From Flammeovirgaceae bacterium SG7u.111 (lineage in GTDB: Bacteria; Bacteroidota; Bacteroidia; Cytophagales; Flammeovirgaceae), in NCBI GenBank assembly GCA_034044135.1, contig CP139021.1, positions 7,292,001 to 7,356,000 on the forward strand: a stretch of DNA of 64,000 nucleotides, written 5' to 3'. The position numbers were made by a program, and so were the translations under genes. A model generated the notes under the pieces. The model saw only the letters and a program-made list of their open reading frames with translations. It ran no database searches and was not told where the DNA came from. This document shows, piece after piece, positions 41,747 through 51,905 of the stretch (positions within the stretch are counted from its first letter, which is position 1; every line of letters starts with the position of its first letter).

Positions 41747-42220
41747 ATTTTTTCTTTTGGAAAGGGTTAACAGTAAATTTTACTGCTAATATGCTTGCTT
41801 GCCCCGTACCCTATTTACGAGGTAAAAAAATACCAATAGTTGTTTATTAAAGCACTTTGAGGGTGGGGTACTGGATAAGTAGGTGTATATGAATAAAATT
41901 GTTGCTTTCTTGTTATTCTTCCAAACATTCCTTTAATTCACCCCCGCATCACTAGAATAATGTTTAAGCTTTCACTTATCTGTTTCAGGTAATTCATTTA
42001 TATGGATTTACATTGTTGCCGATAGTTTTTTATTACCTATTGAACATTTTTCGACCAGTACACCTCAAGATTTGATAGGATCAGAGCTAGCTTCAGCTTA
42101 GCAAATGAAAATGAAAAGGGATAATTAGAAAAATTTCCACTTTTATAAGTGTGTTTAAATACAATTAGATCTAATCTCAATTTTTACTATTTGCCGATTA
42201 ATCACTGAACATAAACTTTT
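41747..42220. other. Intergenic region upstream of the glucan phosphorylase-like gene
   Basis: 474 AT-rich bases between divergent genes. No open frame of note and no strong hairpin. Promoters for both genes must lie here; TACTATTTG near 42188 is a near-miss to TAnnTTTG (one base too long). Nothing else is visible. Confidence 0.45.
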
Positions 42221-43885
42221 ATGAAAACCTTTAAGGATTTTAAGCATCCGTACAAGATAAATCCTCAGTACAAAAAGAGAGTAGCTTATTTTTCGATGGA
42301 ATTTGCCATCGCACAGCCCCTAAAAATTTATTCAGGTGGACTTGGCTTTTTAGCAGGCTCACACATGCGAAGTGCCTACGAGCTGAAGCAAAATTTAGTA
42401 GGTATCGGGATTTTGTGGAAATATGGCTACTACGACCAAATAAGGAAAGGTGACCAGTCTCTTGATATATTATTTCAAGAAAAACTTTACAGTTACCTAG
42501 AAGATACAGGGATAATATTTGACATCACGGTTAACAACCATCCTGTAAAAGTGAAGGCATTTTACCTACCGCCAAATCTTTTTGGAAATGCCCCTATGTT
42601 CTTCCTTAGCACAGATTTGCCGGAGAACGATTACCTAGCACAAACCATATCTCATAAGTTGTACGATTCAGATATGGCAGCAAGGGTTGCACAAAACATA
42701 CTCTTGGGTGTAGGCGGAGCAAAACTGCTCGATGAGTTGGAATACAATGCAGATATTTACCATTTCAATGAAGCCCATGCATTGCCAGCTGCATTCTACT
42801 TATATAATAAGTACCAAGATTTACCCACACTTAAGAAAAAAATAGCATTCACTACCCATACTCCAGAGGAGGCAGGTAATGAGAAGTCTGATATTAGGAT
42901 GCTGAACAAGCTTGGGTTCTTCTGCGGCGTTCCTTTGGAAACTGTGAGAGAAATAAGCGGAACGTATGATGATGTGTTCAACCATACGCTAGTGGGGCTT
43001 AGGTTTGCTGGACTAGCAAATGGTGTTTCCAAACTACACGGAGAGGTTTCGAACCGTATGTGGAAGGGACATGATAAAATTTGTAAGATAATTTCTATTA
43101 CCAATGCCCAGAACAAAAAATATTGGGCAGATAAAGCTCTTGACAAGGCTGCGGAGAAGAAAGATTTCAAAAAGCTGGCAGCTAGAAAGCGTGAGCTAAA
43201 GGAAGAGCTTTTTGAGGTAGTGGCAGACCAGACAGGAAAAATTTTCGACCCTGATAAGCTGACCATAGTTTGGGCAAGGCGTTTTGCAGCTTACAAAAGG
43301 GCTGATTTGATAGCTTCGGATGAGGCTAAGTTTAAAGAGCTTCTTTCTAATAAAGATTATCCGTTTCAGATGATTTGGGCAGGAAAGCCTTACCCAATGG
43401 ATTATGGAGCGCTTAGTACCTTCAATAGGCTAGTGCATATGAGTAAGCGCCATAAAAATATGGCAGTACTTGTCGGTTACGAATTGAAGCTTTCGGCATT
43501 GCTCAAAAAAGGTAGTGATGTGTGGTTGAATAATCCACGCCTTACACGCGAAGCATCAGGAACTAGTGGGCAAACAGCGGCAATGAACGGTTCGGTGAAT
43601 TTTTCTACTTATGATGGTTGGATGCCCGAATTTGCCAAACATGGAAAAAATAGCTTTATAGTACCAGAAGTTGATATTTCTTTGCCTCACCACGAGCAAG
43701 ACCATCATGATTATGAGAGCTTGGTCAAAATCTTGGAAAAGGAAATTTTACCAACTTACTACGATAAGCCAGATCAGTGGTGGGAGGTAGTTACTAATAG
43801 TATGAAAGAAGTTTCCCCTCAGTTTGAGTCGGGAAGAATGGCAGATGATTATTACAAATTGCTGTACAGCAAAATAGGTAAATAA
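42221..43885 (+). CDS. Alpha-glucan phosphorylase-like protein (GT35) lacking the PLP lysine
   Basis: A 554-residue protein of the short alpha-glucan phosphorylase group. Landmarks: VAYFSMEFAIAQPLKIYSGGLGFLAGSHMRSAYEL at the N-terminus, HFNEAHALPAAFYLY, HTPEEAGNE, WARRFAAYKRADLI and MIWAGKPYP. In active phosphorylases a lysine in EASGT-x2-MK binds pyridoxal phosphate; here the motif reads EASGTSGQTAAMNG (residues 444-457) and the lysine position is Thr452 (codon 43574-43576). Without PLP, phosphorolysis is not expected, so this may be a glycosyltransferase-like or regulatory relative. The ASGTSGQTAAMNG stretch is otherwise well conserved, so this is not simple decay. It ends in a strong terminator. 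Confidence 0.82.
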   Translation: MKTFKDFKHPYKINPQYKKRVAYFSMEFAIAQPLKIYSGGLGFLAGSHMRSAYELKQNLVGIGILWKYGYYDQIRKGDQSLDILFQEKLYSYLEDTGIIFDITVNNHPVKVKAFYLPPNLFGNAPMFFLSTDLPENDYLAQTISHKLYDSDMAARVAQNILLGVGGAKLLDELEYNADIYHFNEAHALPAAFYLYNKYQDLPTLKKKIAFTTHTPEEAGNEKSDIRMLNKLGFFCGVPLETVREISGTYDDVFNHTLVGLRFAGLANGVSKLHGEVSNRMWKGHDKICKIISITNAQNKKYWADKALDKAAEKKDFKKLAARKRELKEELFEVVADQTGKIFDPDKLTIVWARRFAAYKRADLIASDEAKFKELLSNKDYPFQMIWAGKPYPMDYGALSTFNRLVHMSKRHKNMAVLVGYELKLSALLKKGSDVWLNNPRLTREASGTSGQTAAMNGSVNFSTYDGWMPEFAKHGKNSFIVPEVDISLPHHEQDHHDYESLVKILEKEILPTYYDKPDQWWEVVTNSMKEVSPQFESGRMADDYYKLLYSKIGK

Positions 43886-43894
43886 AGAATGAGG

Positions 43895-43924
43895 AATCCC
43901 AGCCTTTGAAGCTGGGATTTTTTT
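43895..43924 (+). terminator. Rho-independent terminator
   Basis: AATCCCAGC (43895-43903) pairs with GCTGGGATT (43911-43919), followed by T-run. It lies 10 bases after the stop of the glucan phosphorylase-like gene. Confidence 0.9.
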
Positions 43925-44005
43925 ATGCCATTGGGCATTGTCCTCAAAAAGCCTGACCCCTCTCAGAGCCAGACTTATATGTAAACGAGCTTCTTTTTAC
44001 TCTAC

Positions 44006-44641
44006 CTAGATAGGTCTGTGCTTAATCATTTCAGCTTGACCTGCCAAGTATGGATATCTGGAAAAGACTTTTTCTATAGAGGATTTAATATCCCTGTCTA
44101 TTTTTTTATTGTTGTCTTTCAATGTATTAGTATTGGCTGCATACCAAAGGAGCTTGTCTTCATCGGCGTCAATCATACTTACCATCAGCGTACCTTCTTT
44201 GTAGGTATATTCATTCATGTGGGTGTAAGATGAATTAAATCCATATCCTCCCCAGCCGTAGCCACCGTAACCATACCAACCTCCATAAGGACCGCCCATG
44301 TGGTTAGTAGTTCCTGAGTAACTTTTTTTCTCACCAATATCAACTCGGTAAGTTACCCAGATGTCGGGGTTTTCTGAGAAAATGTATCCCCTCTTTTTCA
44401 TTTCTTCGTGGATAGCATTCTCAATTCTCTTTTTATTGAGTTGGTTGATGTCAGTTGGATATTTATCTGCTTCAGGGTTGGGCAATACTTTTAAGCCGTA
44501 GGTTTTGTATTGGGCAAAGTTAGCTTCGCTATCCATGTCTGTAATCACCCTTCCTGTGCTACAGCCTGCCAAAAATAGTAGCATAGCCATTAATATTCCT
44601 AAACTGAATTTCCCGATTGATTTATGATTTAACTTTTTCAT
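44006..44641 (-). CDS. DUF4136 family lipoprotein
   Basis: A 211-residue lipoprotein: the signal sequence ends in LLFLAGC (Cys27), a good lipobox. Residues 35-200 match DUF4136 (FAQYKTYGLKVLPNPEADKYPTD, IENAIHEEMKKRGYIFSENPDIWVTYRV, YKEGTLMVSMIDADEDKLLWYAA). A Gly/Tyr-rich insert (GGPYGGWYGYGGYGWGGYG) lies near residue 120, as in many members. The family is widespread and surface- or periplasm-located; function not established. It is followed on the same strand by no close gene. Confidence 0.88.
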   Translation of the reverse strand: MKKLNHKSIGKFSLGILMAMLLFLAGCSTGRVITDMDSEANFAQYKTYGLKVLPNPEADKYPTDINQLNKKRIENAIHEEMKKRGYIFSENPDIWVTYRVDIGEKKSYSGTTNHMGGPYGGWYGYGGYGWGGYGFNSSYTHMNEYTYKEGTLMVSMIDADEDKLLWYAANTNTLKDNNKKIDRDIKSSIEKVFSRYPYLAGQAEMIKHRPI

Positions 44642-44782
44642 GGTTTTAGCATTTTTTGTTAGTTGTTCGTGTTTCTGATGCTAAGATGCAGGAATTATTT
44701 CCAGCAATATCACGAATGCCGTTAAGTGGGAATATTTCCTCCTAATCGGGAATTTTAAGAAATGAATTGGGAATGATCTTGC

Positions 44783-46885
44783 CTAATAAGAACCTTTCAC
44801 CTTTCTCATTACCCACTCAAAAGTGGCTAACAAAAGGAAAAGGGCAAGAATCCATTCGAGATTTAAGATTTCACTAAACTCTTCGCGGCTATGGATGATG
44901 TCCGGGGCCTTGTTCTCCAGAAGCCTTCCGTGCAAGTCATCAAGTTGGCTGGTATAATAAAATTCTCCACCGGTTTGCTTAGAAAGGTTGCGGAGCAGGT
45001 TGAAGTTAGCGGTAGTATTAAGTGCTTCTAGTTCTAGTTTTTTGATGGTGAAATCGCCCGTGCTTACTTCCACATTGCCATCTAGCACCGTACTGGCTTT
45101 GTATTTATACACACCTGATGGCAATCCATTTACCGCATAGCGGAAGTTCGAATTATTGTTCATAAACGTGTAGCTAGATGTTTCGCCTTCACTATCTACT
45201 AGTTGCAAGTCTATTTTTTGCCCATAAATTTTTTCATAAATAGCATTATATACTTCCGTTTCGAAGTACACGGTTTCAGCATCCGAATACTCGTTGGATG
45301 TAGGATATACCTTGAAACGTCGCTTATCTTCTTTGGTAGAAAGAAACTGGATGAGCTTGCCGACCATGTCATCAAAAGCATCGCTTTGTTCGAAAGAGGC
45401 AAATTCATGGAGCTTCCATTGCCAAATGCCTTCGCCAAGTAGCACAGCACTTTTTACACCATCCTGCTCATTTACTACCAACATCGGTTTGTTGGTAGGT
45501 ACATTCCCCACTTTTTGGAAAAGAATTACTTCCGAATTCCCAAGTACATCAAAATTCCCGAAAGGTACAGAAATAGGTGGTGATTTTGCTAGCTTAGTTT
45601 TCTTTTGCTCATCAAAAGTAAACCTGTCAAATACATTGTTGAAATTAGGAGTTACTTTGTCCACTTGCCTGCCTGAAGGAATGATATTTACAGCCCCGCT
45701 TACCCTGTTGAAAGAAGGGATATCGGATTGGTTGCCCAAAATGAACCAAGTAGAAACACCTTTTGCCCTAAATTTTTCAAGCAGATCGCTTGCAACGCCT
45801 CTGATGTTTGGGACTTGGTGGAAAATTACCAGATCATATTTGTCTTCTAGCTCAAACGCTTCATTACTCGACGGTAAAAGTGTAGGGATATATACATTGA
45901 ATTCGTAGTTTTTATTCTTTTCTACCACGCTCCTAATAGCTTTGATATCGGGATGTGGAGCTGCTGCTACCAGCAATATTTTTTCTTTGCTGTCGAGTAC
46001 ATCTATGTAAATATTCCTCAGGTTATTTCGGGTGGTAAATTCACCTTCTAGTGGAAGTACTTGGATGATGTAGTGTTGCATCCCCTCTTTTTCCGCATCA
46101 ACCAAAAACTCCACATTTTGGATTCCATTAGAACTGGTGAAATCAATGGTTTTTCTTTCCAGCTCCGTCGCACCATTTTTAAGTAAAACAAGAGCTTGCT
46201 TGCCAGCGAAACCATTATTAGCAATTTCAGCCACTAAGGGGAATTTGTTTCCCAAATAAGCGATATTATTGGAGTAAATCGTTTTGAGGTTGATGTCTAT
46301 TTGGGGCAAAGTATCTCCAATTCCTATGGTCGAAATCTTTATGTTGTAAGGAATGTAATCTGGGGAAATGCCTTGGTTATAGACGCCATCGGTGAATAAT
46401 ACCACTTCTGCTAGATTGCGGTTTTCATATTGAACTTGAATTTTTCGTAGTAAGTCACTCAAGTTTGTTTTTTTACTATCAAATTTGATATCAGAAGCAT
46501 TTTCCACTGAAAGGTTTTCAAGTTCTTCCAAAGGAACAATCTCTACATTGTACTCTTTTTGTTTGAGGCTATTAGCTACTTCGTCAAACTCACCCAACAA
46601 CTGTTTGACAGCGTTGCTATCGGTCACCAAAGGAATGGACTGGGAATTGTCGATGGCGAATACTACCGTAGGTTTTTCATATTCATTGGTGATTTGCTTC
46701 ACATATGGACCTAATAGTAAAAGGCAGATTAGGGCAATGAGCGTGAAGCGGACAAAAGCCAGAAGATAGTTAAGTGGCTTACCCCAAGTAGTTTTTTTTT
46801 GGTAAAGCAAATACGCATAGCCTGCCCCTACTAAAAAGCAAAGTAACACGTACCAACCCGAATATTCTAAAAATAAGTTTGTCAT
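44783..46885 (-). CDS. Membrane protein with von Willebrand factor A-like region
   Basis: A 700-residue protein with two N-terminal membrane helices (residues 12-28 and 42-60), a large periplasmic part and one C-terminal helix (about 677-695). Residues 72-190 are a VWA-like domain: VVFAIDNSQSIP contains the metal-site DxSxS (Asp79, Ser81, Ser83) and VLFTDGVYNQG gives the TDG. Residues 290-420 resemble a class I glutamine amidotransferase-like fold (ILLVAAAPHPDIKAIRSVV, YDLVIFHQVPN). This overall layout is like BatA-related or DUF4159-type Bacteroidota proteins, but no aerotolerance-operon partner (BatB-D, MoxR) is next to it. Function unknown. Confidence 0.78.
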   Translation of the reverse strand: MTNLFLEYSGWYVLLCFLVGAGYAYLLYQKKTTWGKPLNYLLAFVRFTLIALICLLLLGPYVKQITNEYEKPTVVFAIDNSQSIPLVTDSNAVKQLLGEFDEVANSLKQKEYNVEIVPLEELENLSVENASDIKFDSKKTNLSDLLRKIQVQYENRNLAEVVLFTDGVYNQGISPDYIPYNIKISTIGIGDTLPQIDINLKTIYSNNIAYLGNKFPLVAEIANNGFAGKQALVLLKNGATELERKTIDFTSSNGIQNVEFLVDAEKEGMQHYIIQVLPLEGEFTTRNNLRNIYIDVLDSKEKILLVAAAPHPDIKAIRSVVEKNKNYEFNVYIPTLLPSSNEAFELEDKYDLVIFHQVPNIRGVASDLLEKFRAKGVSTWFILGNQSDIPSFNRVSGAVNIIPSGRQVDKVTPNFNNVFDRFTFDEQKKTKLAKSPPISVPFGNFDVLGNSEVILFQKVGNVPTNKPMLVVNEQDGVKSAVLLGEGIWQWKLHEFASFEQSDAFDDMVGKLIQFLSTKEDKRRFKVYPTSNEYSDAETVYFETEVYNAIYEKIYGQKIDLQLVDSEGETSSYTFMNNNSNFRYAVNGLPSGVYKYKASTVLDGNVEVSTGDFTIKKLELEALNTTANFNLLRNLSKQTGGEFYYTSQLDDLHGRLLENKAPDIIHSREEFSEILNLEWILALFLLLATFEWVMRKVKGSY

Positions 46886-47050
46886 ATTTATTTGGAAGCG
46901 ACCAATTGGTGCTGAAAAAATATCTTTATGGTGAAGTAATATCTTATTACAATCAGCAAATTACAAAAAAGTTTGCCCTTTGCTTCGCCAATCTACTCAA
47001 ACGGCACTATAGTTCAAAAAGAGGTAGTTTAAAAGGAGGGGAAAGGGAAT

Positions 47051-47090
47051 AAAAAAGCCAAGGTGTTCTCAAGAACACCTTGGCTTTTTT
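47051..47090 (-). terminator. Terminator of the M14 peptidase gene
   Basis: AAAAAAGCCAAGGTGTTCT and its complement with a two-base CA centre. On the minus strand this is a hairpin followed by TTTTTT, 21 bases after the stop at 47111. Confidence 0.9.
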
Positions 47091-47110
47091 ATAATTATTG
47101 CGATAGAAAT

Positions 47111-49651
47111 CTAGTTTCCTACCAAGAATACGGCATTTCCCAAAAGGATTTTCCCACTTTCCCAGAAGCCTCTGATGATGGGCGAATCAGTCATGTAAAT
47201 GATGGTACCATTTCCGTAAGATTCTTCGCCTATTGCCAGTGTGTTTTTAGCTTTCTCTTTCATGCCAGCGCCTGTGAAGCCGCTCACATGGCTGTCATCT
47301 TTGAACACGCCTACATTCCATCCACTTTCCAAGTATGGATATGTGCTTCGGTTTCTTTTGATCACATAAAAAGAGTTGTCCTCGCCAAAGGATAAAGGGT
47401 GGCTATCGTCCAAGTAAACTTTATAAACACTTCCTTCCACACTGTTGGTAATTCCACTTCGCTGACGGTCATCGAACCTTTTGAGCTCGGTTTCTTTCCC
47501 GTTCTTCTTCTTTTTATCTTTCGCATTATCAACAGCTTCGCCCAAAGAGGTGCTTTCTGCCGAGGCAAACATGGAAATAGCTCGCTCCAAGGCGATGACT
47601 TTTCCTCCATTATCAGCAAAGTCTAAGATTTTTGATTTTGCACTATTCACCCTTCCACTTGGCAAAATCAATACATCGTATGAAGAAAGATCGGTGTAAG
47701 AAAGGTTACTGCTATTGAGAATAGTTACAGGGAACTCTAGTTCTTCTTCGAAGAAAAACCATAGCTCGCCAAATGCTGTGGGGGAGATGCCGTCGCCGTT
47801 AACTATTGCCACATTTGGGCGCTGCATCAATTTCATAGAGGAAGAACCAAAGTCTTTTCCCTCGGTCACAAAACCGGTTTCGGTAGCCGTTACGGGCACT
47901 TCTAGCTCATTTGCCAAGTCTACCACCAATTTGTTGAACTCACCTGAGTTCATTGGGTTGTCAGCAATATTTACCACTAACGTACCCTTGTCGAATTTTT
48001 TCCCGCTAAGCGTAAAACCTTCTTCTGAGTAGCGAACTTTAAGCCCGTTTTTTAGCAAGCTTGCTAAAAATTTTACATCACGTGTATTTTTCCATTCGGC
48101 TACAAAGGCGTAGTTGTACTCGTTTGGAACTTGATTGGGTGTGAATGAATAGCTGCTTTTTCCAGAAGCTGTAATTTTATCCTTAAAGGCATAAGCTTCC
48201 ACTCCATAAACATAAGGCAGTGCCCAAGCCGTAAGGTCGTAGGTGAGGGAATCTTCCAGCTTTCCTTCTGGCTCAAAAAGTACTTGAACCATCCTCGATT
48301 GCGGCTGGTAAGCGCTTACAACCAAATCACCTTCTTCTATACTTACCGATTTAGTTGCTTTTTCATCGTAACTAAAACCGCTTATGCTTTTACCTCTTGT
48401 ACCTGTATGGAAAGCATATTTTATCTGTTGCTTGTCAAGCAATTCGGCAAGTGTTTTTAGTTTTATCGGGTCGTTCGAGCCTTTTACTACATACGATTTG
48501 TAAGGAGAAACTGGGGAAGTTTGCGCTTCGGAAAAATAGTTGTTGAAGTTTTCAAGTAATTTTTCACGTTGCTCAAAAGCAGCTTCTATTGTTCCAAAGC
48601 TTGATGTTTTGTGGTGCTCCAAGCGGCTTTTAAGCGTAAGCTCCACACCTGAGCTGGGCATCACGCCCAAACCACCTCTGCCTGAGCCGCCCTGCTCGTA
48701 GGTAAAACCGATCGCCCCGTTGTACATGGGCCAGGTATCGCCATAGCTTGGGTAATAAAGGTCAAATACTTCCCTTGTGAAGTATAGCCAACCGTTGCTG
48801 TCGAAATATTTTGAGTTATGCTCTCCAGAGATTTGATGGAATTCTTTTTGCCATTTGGTGATAACCTCGTGCATAGGCTTTGCCGCTGGGCCAAAAAAGT
48901 AAGGAGAGTTCATGCCCATTTCGTGAAGGTCAACGTGTACATGGGGCATCCATTCCTGGTAATTCTTTACTTTTCCTTGTGTTTCTACTTGTGTTTGCCA
49001 AGCCCAATCGCGGTTTAGGTCAAAAAGGTAATGGTTAAACCTACCGCCTGGCCAAGCTTCATTGTGTTCCCAAGCATTGGCATCGGTGTTGTAATTTGGC
49101 CCTTTGGTCTGTTTGTACCAATTTACGTAGCGGTCGCGGCCGTCGGGGTTTTCACAAGGGTCAATTACTATGACCATTTCCTCTAGCCACTTTTCCACAT
49201 CGGGTGTTTCTCCTTTTGCCTTGGGCAAGTTATTTCCCGAAAGGAGGGAATAAAGTGTGGAAATAGCGGCTTCCGTTCCGGCTGATTCATTTCCGTGAAT
49301 ATTGTAGCTAAGCCATACTATTGGTAGTTGTTTGCCTTCTGTTTCGCCTTCTAGAAAACCCGCTGCCTTTAGGTTGTTTTGGCGGATTTGCTCCAGTTTT
49401 CTTTGGTTTTTTTCCGAGGTGATGAACATGAGGTAAAGCGCCCTTCCTTCATTAGTTACGCCATATTGCTCCATTTTCACCTTTTTGGAGTTATCTGCAA
49501 GATGGTGCAAATAATCTTCGAGGCGATGGTGGGGCGTAAATTTTCCCCCAGGGGCATACCCAAAAAAGTCTGTAGGAGAGAGTAGGTCTTGTGTAAAGGC
49601 TAGTTGAGCGCTAATGGCTATTAGAAGAAGCGCAATGAAGGTTTTTTTCAT
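47111..49651 (-). CDS. M14 family zinc carboxypeptidase-like protein
   Basis: An 846-residue exported protein with a signal peptide (cleavage after LAFTQ near 21). Residues 40-350 are an M14 carboxypeptidase domain: zinc ligands His119 and Glu122 in NIHGNESAG, the His in MPHVHVDLHEMG, and the presumed catalytic Glu in FTYEQGGSG near 340. CENPDGRDRYVNWY is also typical. The remaining 480 residues include a region (WFFFEEELEFPVTILNSS, YDVLILPSGRVN) resembling the glutamine amidotransferase fold, seen in large Bacteroidota M14 proteins. It probably degrades peptides in the periplasm or outside the cell. No sorting domain is visible at its C-terminus. Confidence 0.9.
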   Translation of the reverse strand: MKKTFIALLLIAISAQLAFTQDLLSPTDFFGYAPGGKFTPHHRLEDYLHHLADNSKKVKMEQYGVTNEGRALYLMFITSEKNQRKLEQIRQNNLKAAGFLEGETEGKQLPIVWLSYNIHGNESAGTEAAISTLYSLLSGNNLPKAKGETPDVEKWLEEMVIVIDPCENPDGRDRYVNWYKQTKGPNYNTDANAWEHNEAWPGGRFNHYLFDLNRDWAWQTQVETQGKVKNYQEWMPHVHVDLHEMGMNSPYFFGPAAKPMHEVITKWQKEFHQISGEHNSKYFDSNGWLYFTREVFDLYYPSYGDTWPMYNGAIGFTYEQGGSGRGGLGVMPSSGVELTLKSRLEHHKTSSFGTIEAAFEQREKLLENFNNYFSEAQTSPVSPYKSYVVKGSNDPIKLKTLAELLDKQQIKYAFHTGTRGKSISGFSYDEKATKSVSIEEGDLVVSAYQPQSRMVQVLFEPEGKLEDSLTYDLTAWALPYVYGVEAYAFKDKITASGKSSYSFTPNQVPNEYNYAFVAEWKNTRDVKFLASLLKNGLKVRYSEEGFTLSGKKFDKGTLVVNIADNPMNSGEFNKLVVDLANELEVPVTATETGFVTEGKDFGSSSMKLMQRPNVAIVNGDGISPTAFGELWFFFEEELEFPVTILNSSNLSYTDLSSYDVLILPSGRVNSAKSKILDFADNGGKVIALERAISMFASAESTSLGEAVDNAKDKKKKNGKETELKRFDDRQRSGITNSVEGSVYKVYLDDSHPLSFGEDNSFYVIKRNRSTYPYLESGWNVGVFKDDSHVSGFTGAGMKEKAKNTLAIGEESYGNGTIIYMTDSPIIRGFWESGKILLGNAVFLVGN

Positions 49652-50075
49652 AAAAGTAAGTTCAAGTTTGAAAAATATTGTGGTTGAGTGATGGTATTGA
49701 ATAATGTTAAAAATTATGCTCTTTTAATTAAATGAGCAAAGGGCTTCAGTTGGTTCCAGCAATTTTAGTCCATGGAAACCAGAAGCTACTTGTATGTTTG
49801 GTAGTCGGAAAATATGGAACCTTAAATTTAAACAAGCTACCAAGTTGCGCATGGTAACCTAGAATTTCTTAAATTTAGGTAAAGGGGATTTCCCTCAAAA
49901 GAAATAGGAAGAAAAAACTAGAAGTAGCAGATAAGATGTGGAGACAAAGCTAACAAATAGCTTGCAAAAATTGTATTATATATATAGGAGCTCAATTTTT
50001 TTAATAAGCCTTGTTCTATTAGGGAGCTTTCTTGCATTGATATCTCAACACAATCATCAACAAAATCCAAAAACT
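49652..50075. other. Intergenic region between divergent genes
   Basis: 424 bases. The plus-strand frame is open from 49938, but the first 46 codons precede a better start and are probably untranslated leader. No hairpin, repeat or full promoter match stands out; promoters for both genes are expected here. Confidence 0.45.
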
Positions 50076-51704
50076 ATGCGGTGGTCTTATCTTTTTATCG
50101 TTTCAGTCCTGGTGGCAGGAAGCATTGCCACTTGTCATGGGCAATCTGTTGTTGCCAATGAGAAATATGTAGAGTTTGAAATAGACGACAAGCACGGAGA
50201 AGATTACAAACTCATCCCTATGGGAGAGCTAGGTGTGCTGACACTACTCCACAGTACAAAATTCCAGAAAAATAATAAACGGGAGCTCCAAGCTACTTTT
50301 CTCGATACAGATCTAAACCAAGTGTGGAGCAGGACTTTTTTGATAGAGGGAAACTTAGAAAATATAGTATGGACACTAGATGGAGATAATGCCTATGTTC
50401 TTTTCGAAAAAGATAGTTATAAATATTACGTGGTAAAAATAGAGACAGGGACAAAAAGCTCTTCTATTTTCGAATACGATAAGGTAAAGCAGTTTTACAT
50501 TTCAGATTTTTGTGTGCTAGATGATATGTTTTTCTTTGGAGGGGAAATAAAAGGAAACCCTGCCATACTTCGGTACGATCCTCAAACCGATCACTCGCTT
50601 GTATGCGGTTCTGTTCACCAGCTCAACGCTGACTTGCTTTCGATGACTCCGGCACCCGATGGAGAATCGTTCACTGCTATTTTGGAGAGCAAGCAACGTA
50701 AAGAAGATTTTTCTGTGTATGTGAATTCATACGACAAGGAGGGTAAACTCGTCACCAACTTTTCTTTGCCCCAGAGTTTTGATTATTCCCTTCTTACTTA
50801 TCGCCCTTTAATATTGGATAAAGAAGAGACGATGATTTTTGGCACTTATGCACTTAATAATGATGAAAGTGCTCAAGGAGTGTACGCCATAAAGCTAATA
50901 AAGGGGAATATGGATATGTTGAGGTTTTATGATTTTGGCTACTTGAAAAACTTTTTCTATTTCTTAGAAGAGAAGAAGATGGAAAAAATTCAGTCGAAAA
51001 TTCAAAAACGTAGAGAAAAGGGCAAGATTTATACCTTGCGCTACGATATGTTCGTACATGACCTGAAGCTGATAGATGGACAGGTTGTGTTTTCGGCAGA
51101 TGTTTTTGATCCTATTATGGAGTCGAGCTATGCTAACTATGGAACCCTAAATGGATTGCCCAATACCTACTCTTGGAGAACAGCAGGAGATAGTTATTAT
51201 AAATCCACCCCTTATTATGGTGGTACATTCAGGCCCGCAGCGCTTACCAAAGAAGCTATCAACAATAAGTTTGTAGGAAATTATGGTTTTGAGCTTATGA
51301 ATGCATTTGCCTGTGGTTTTGATACAAATGGCAACTTGCTTTGGGACAATAGCTTTTCTTTTGAGGATGTGGAGGTAGATTACCCTATTGAAATGACGAA
51401 TGTGTATGCTGAGAAGGATAGCTTATTCATGTTCACTGCCAATGAAGAAGAACTGATTTATAAAATTTCAGAACTAAAAGGTTTTACCGATAGCATAACT
51501 GTAGATACACTCAACCATATATTGGCATCTGAAAAAATAAACGAAGGCTTTGAAAATGGGGGGATTGTAGACTGGTATGGAAATAACTTTTTGGCTTCGG
51601 GGATACGATATATCAATCACAGGAAATCTAATGATTTGGATAGGGATGTGTTTTTTATCTATAAAATATCATGTAAAGCTATAGTAAGAAGGGTCGGTGA
51701 ATAA
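50076..51704 (+). CDS. Secreted protein of unknown function
   Basis: A 542-residue protein when started at the ATG at 50076, which begins a clean signal peptide (MRWSYLFIVSVLVAGSIATCHGQ). The in-frame ATG at 49938 would add 46 residues with a second hydrophobic segment and is less likely. The mature protein is rich in short strands with repeated pattern (FLDTDLNQVWSRTFLIEG, YVLFEKDSYKYYVVKIETG, MFFFGGEIKGNPAILRYDPQ, FGTYALNNDESAQGVYAIKL), which suggests a beta-propeller. Residues around 300-330 carry a highly charged helix (EEKKMEKIQSKIQKRREKG). No family name can be given. A hairpin terminator follows at 51727. Confidence 0.75.
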   Translation: MRWSYLFIVSVLVAGSIATCHGQSVVANEKYVEFEIDDKHGEDYKLIPMGELGVLTLLHSTKFQKNNKRELQATFLDTDLNQVWSRTFLIEGNLENIVWTLDGDNAYVLFEKDSYKYYVVKIETGTKSSSIFEYDKVKQFYISDFCVLDDMFFFGGEIKGNPAILRYDPQTDHSLVCGSVHQLNADLLSMTPAPDGESFTAILESKQRKEDFSVYVNSYDKEGKLVTNFSLPQSFDYSLLTYRPLILDKEETMIFGTYALNNDESAQGVYAIKLIKGNMDMLRFYDFGYLKNFFYFLEEKKMEKIQSKIQKRREKGKIYTLRYDMFVHDLKLIDGQVVFSADVFDPIMESSYANYGTLNGLPNTYSWRTAGDSYYKSTPYYGGTFRPAALTKEAINNKFVGNYGFELMNAFACGFDTNGNLLWDNSFSFEDVEVDYPIEMTNVYAEKDSLFMFTANEEELIYKISELKGFTDSITVDTLNHILASEKINEGFENGGIVDWYGNNFLASGIRYINHRKSNDLDRDVFFIYKISCKAIVRRVGE

Positions 51705-51726
51705 GCTGAGCATATTTTAAGGTACT

Positions 51727-51760
51727 AAAAGGTGGGTTGTATAGCCTACCTTTTGTTTTT
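51727..51760 (+). terminator. Rho-independent terminator
   Basis: AAAAGGTGGG (51727-51736) pairs with CCTACCTTTT (51745-51754) with one G-U, followed by GTTTTT. Confidence 0.8.
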
Positions 51761-51905
51761 TCTGATGTATTGTGCTGTTTTTAAGGAGAAAACATACTTC
51801 CTGCAAAGTAGAAACAGGTAAATAGAGCAATTGTTAATAATACTAGTTGGGAGGGCGGATGCGTTATTAAAGCGCAGATTTGTAATTACAGACAAAGCCC
51901 CTTTC

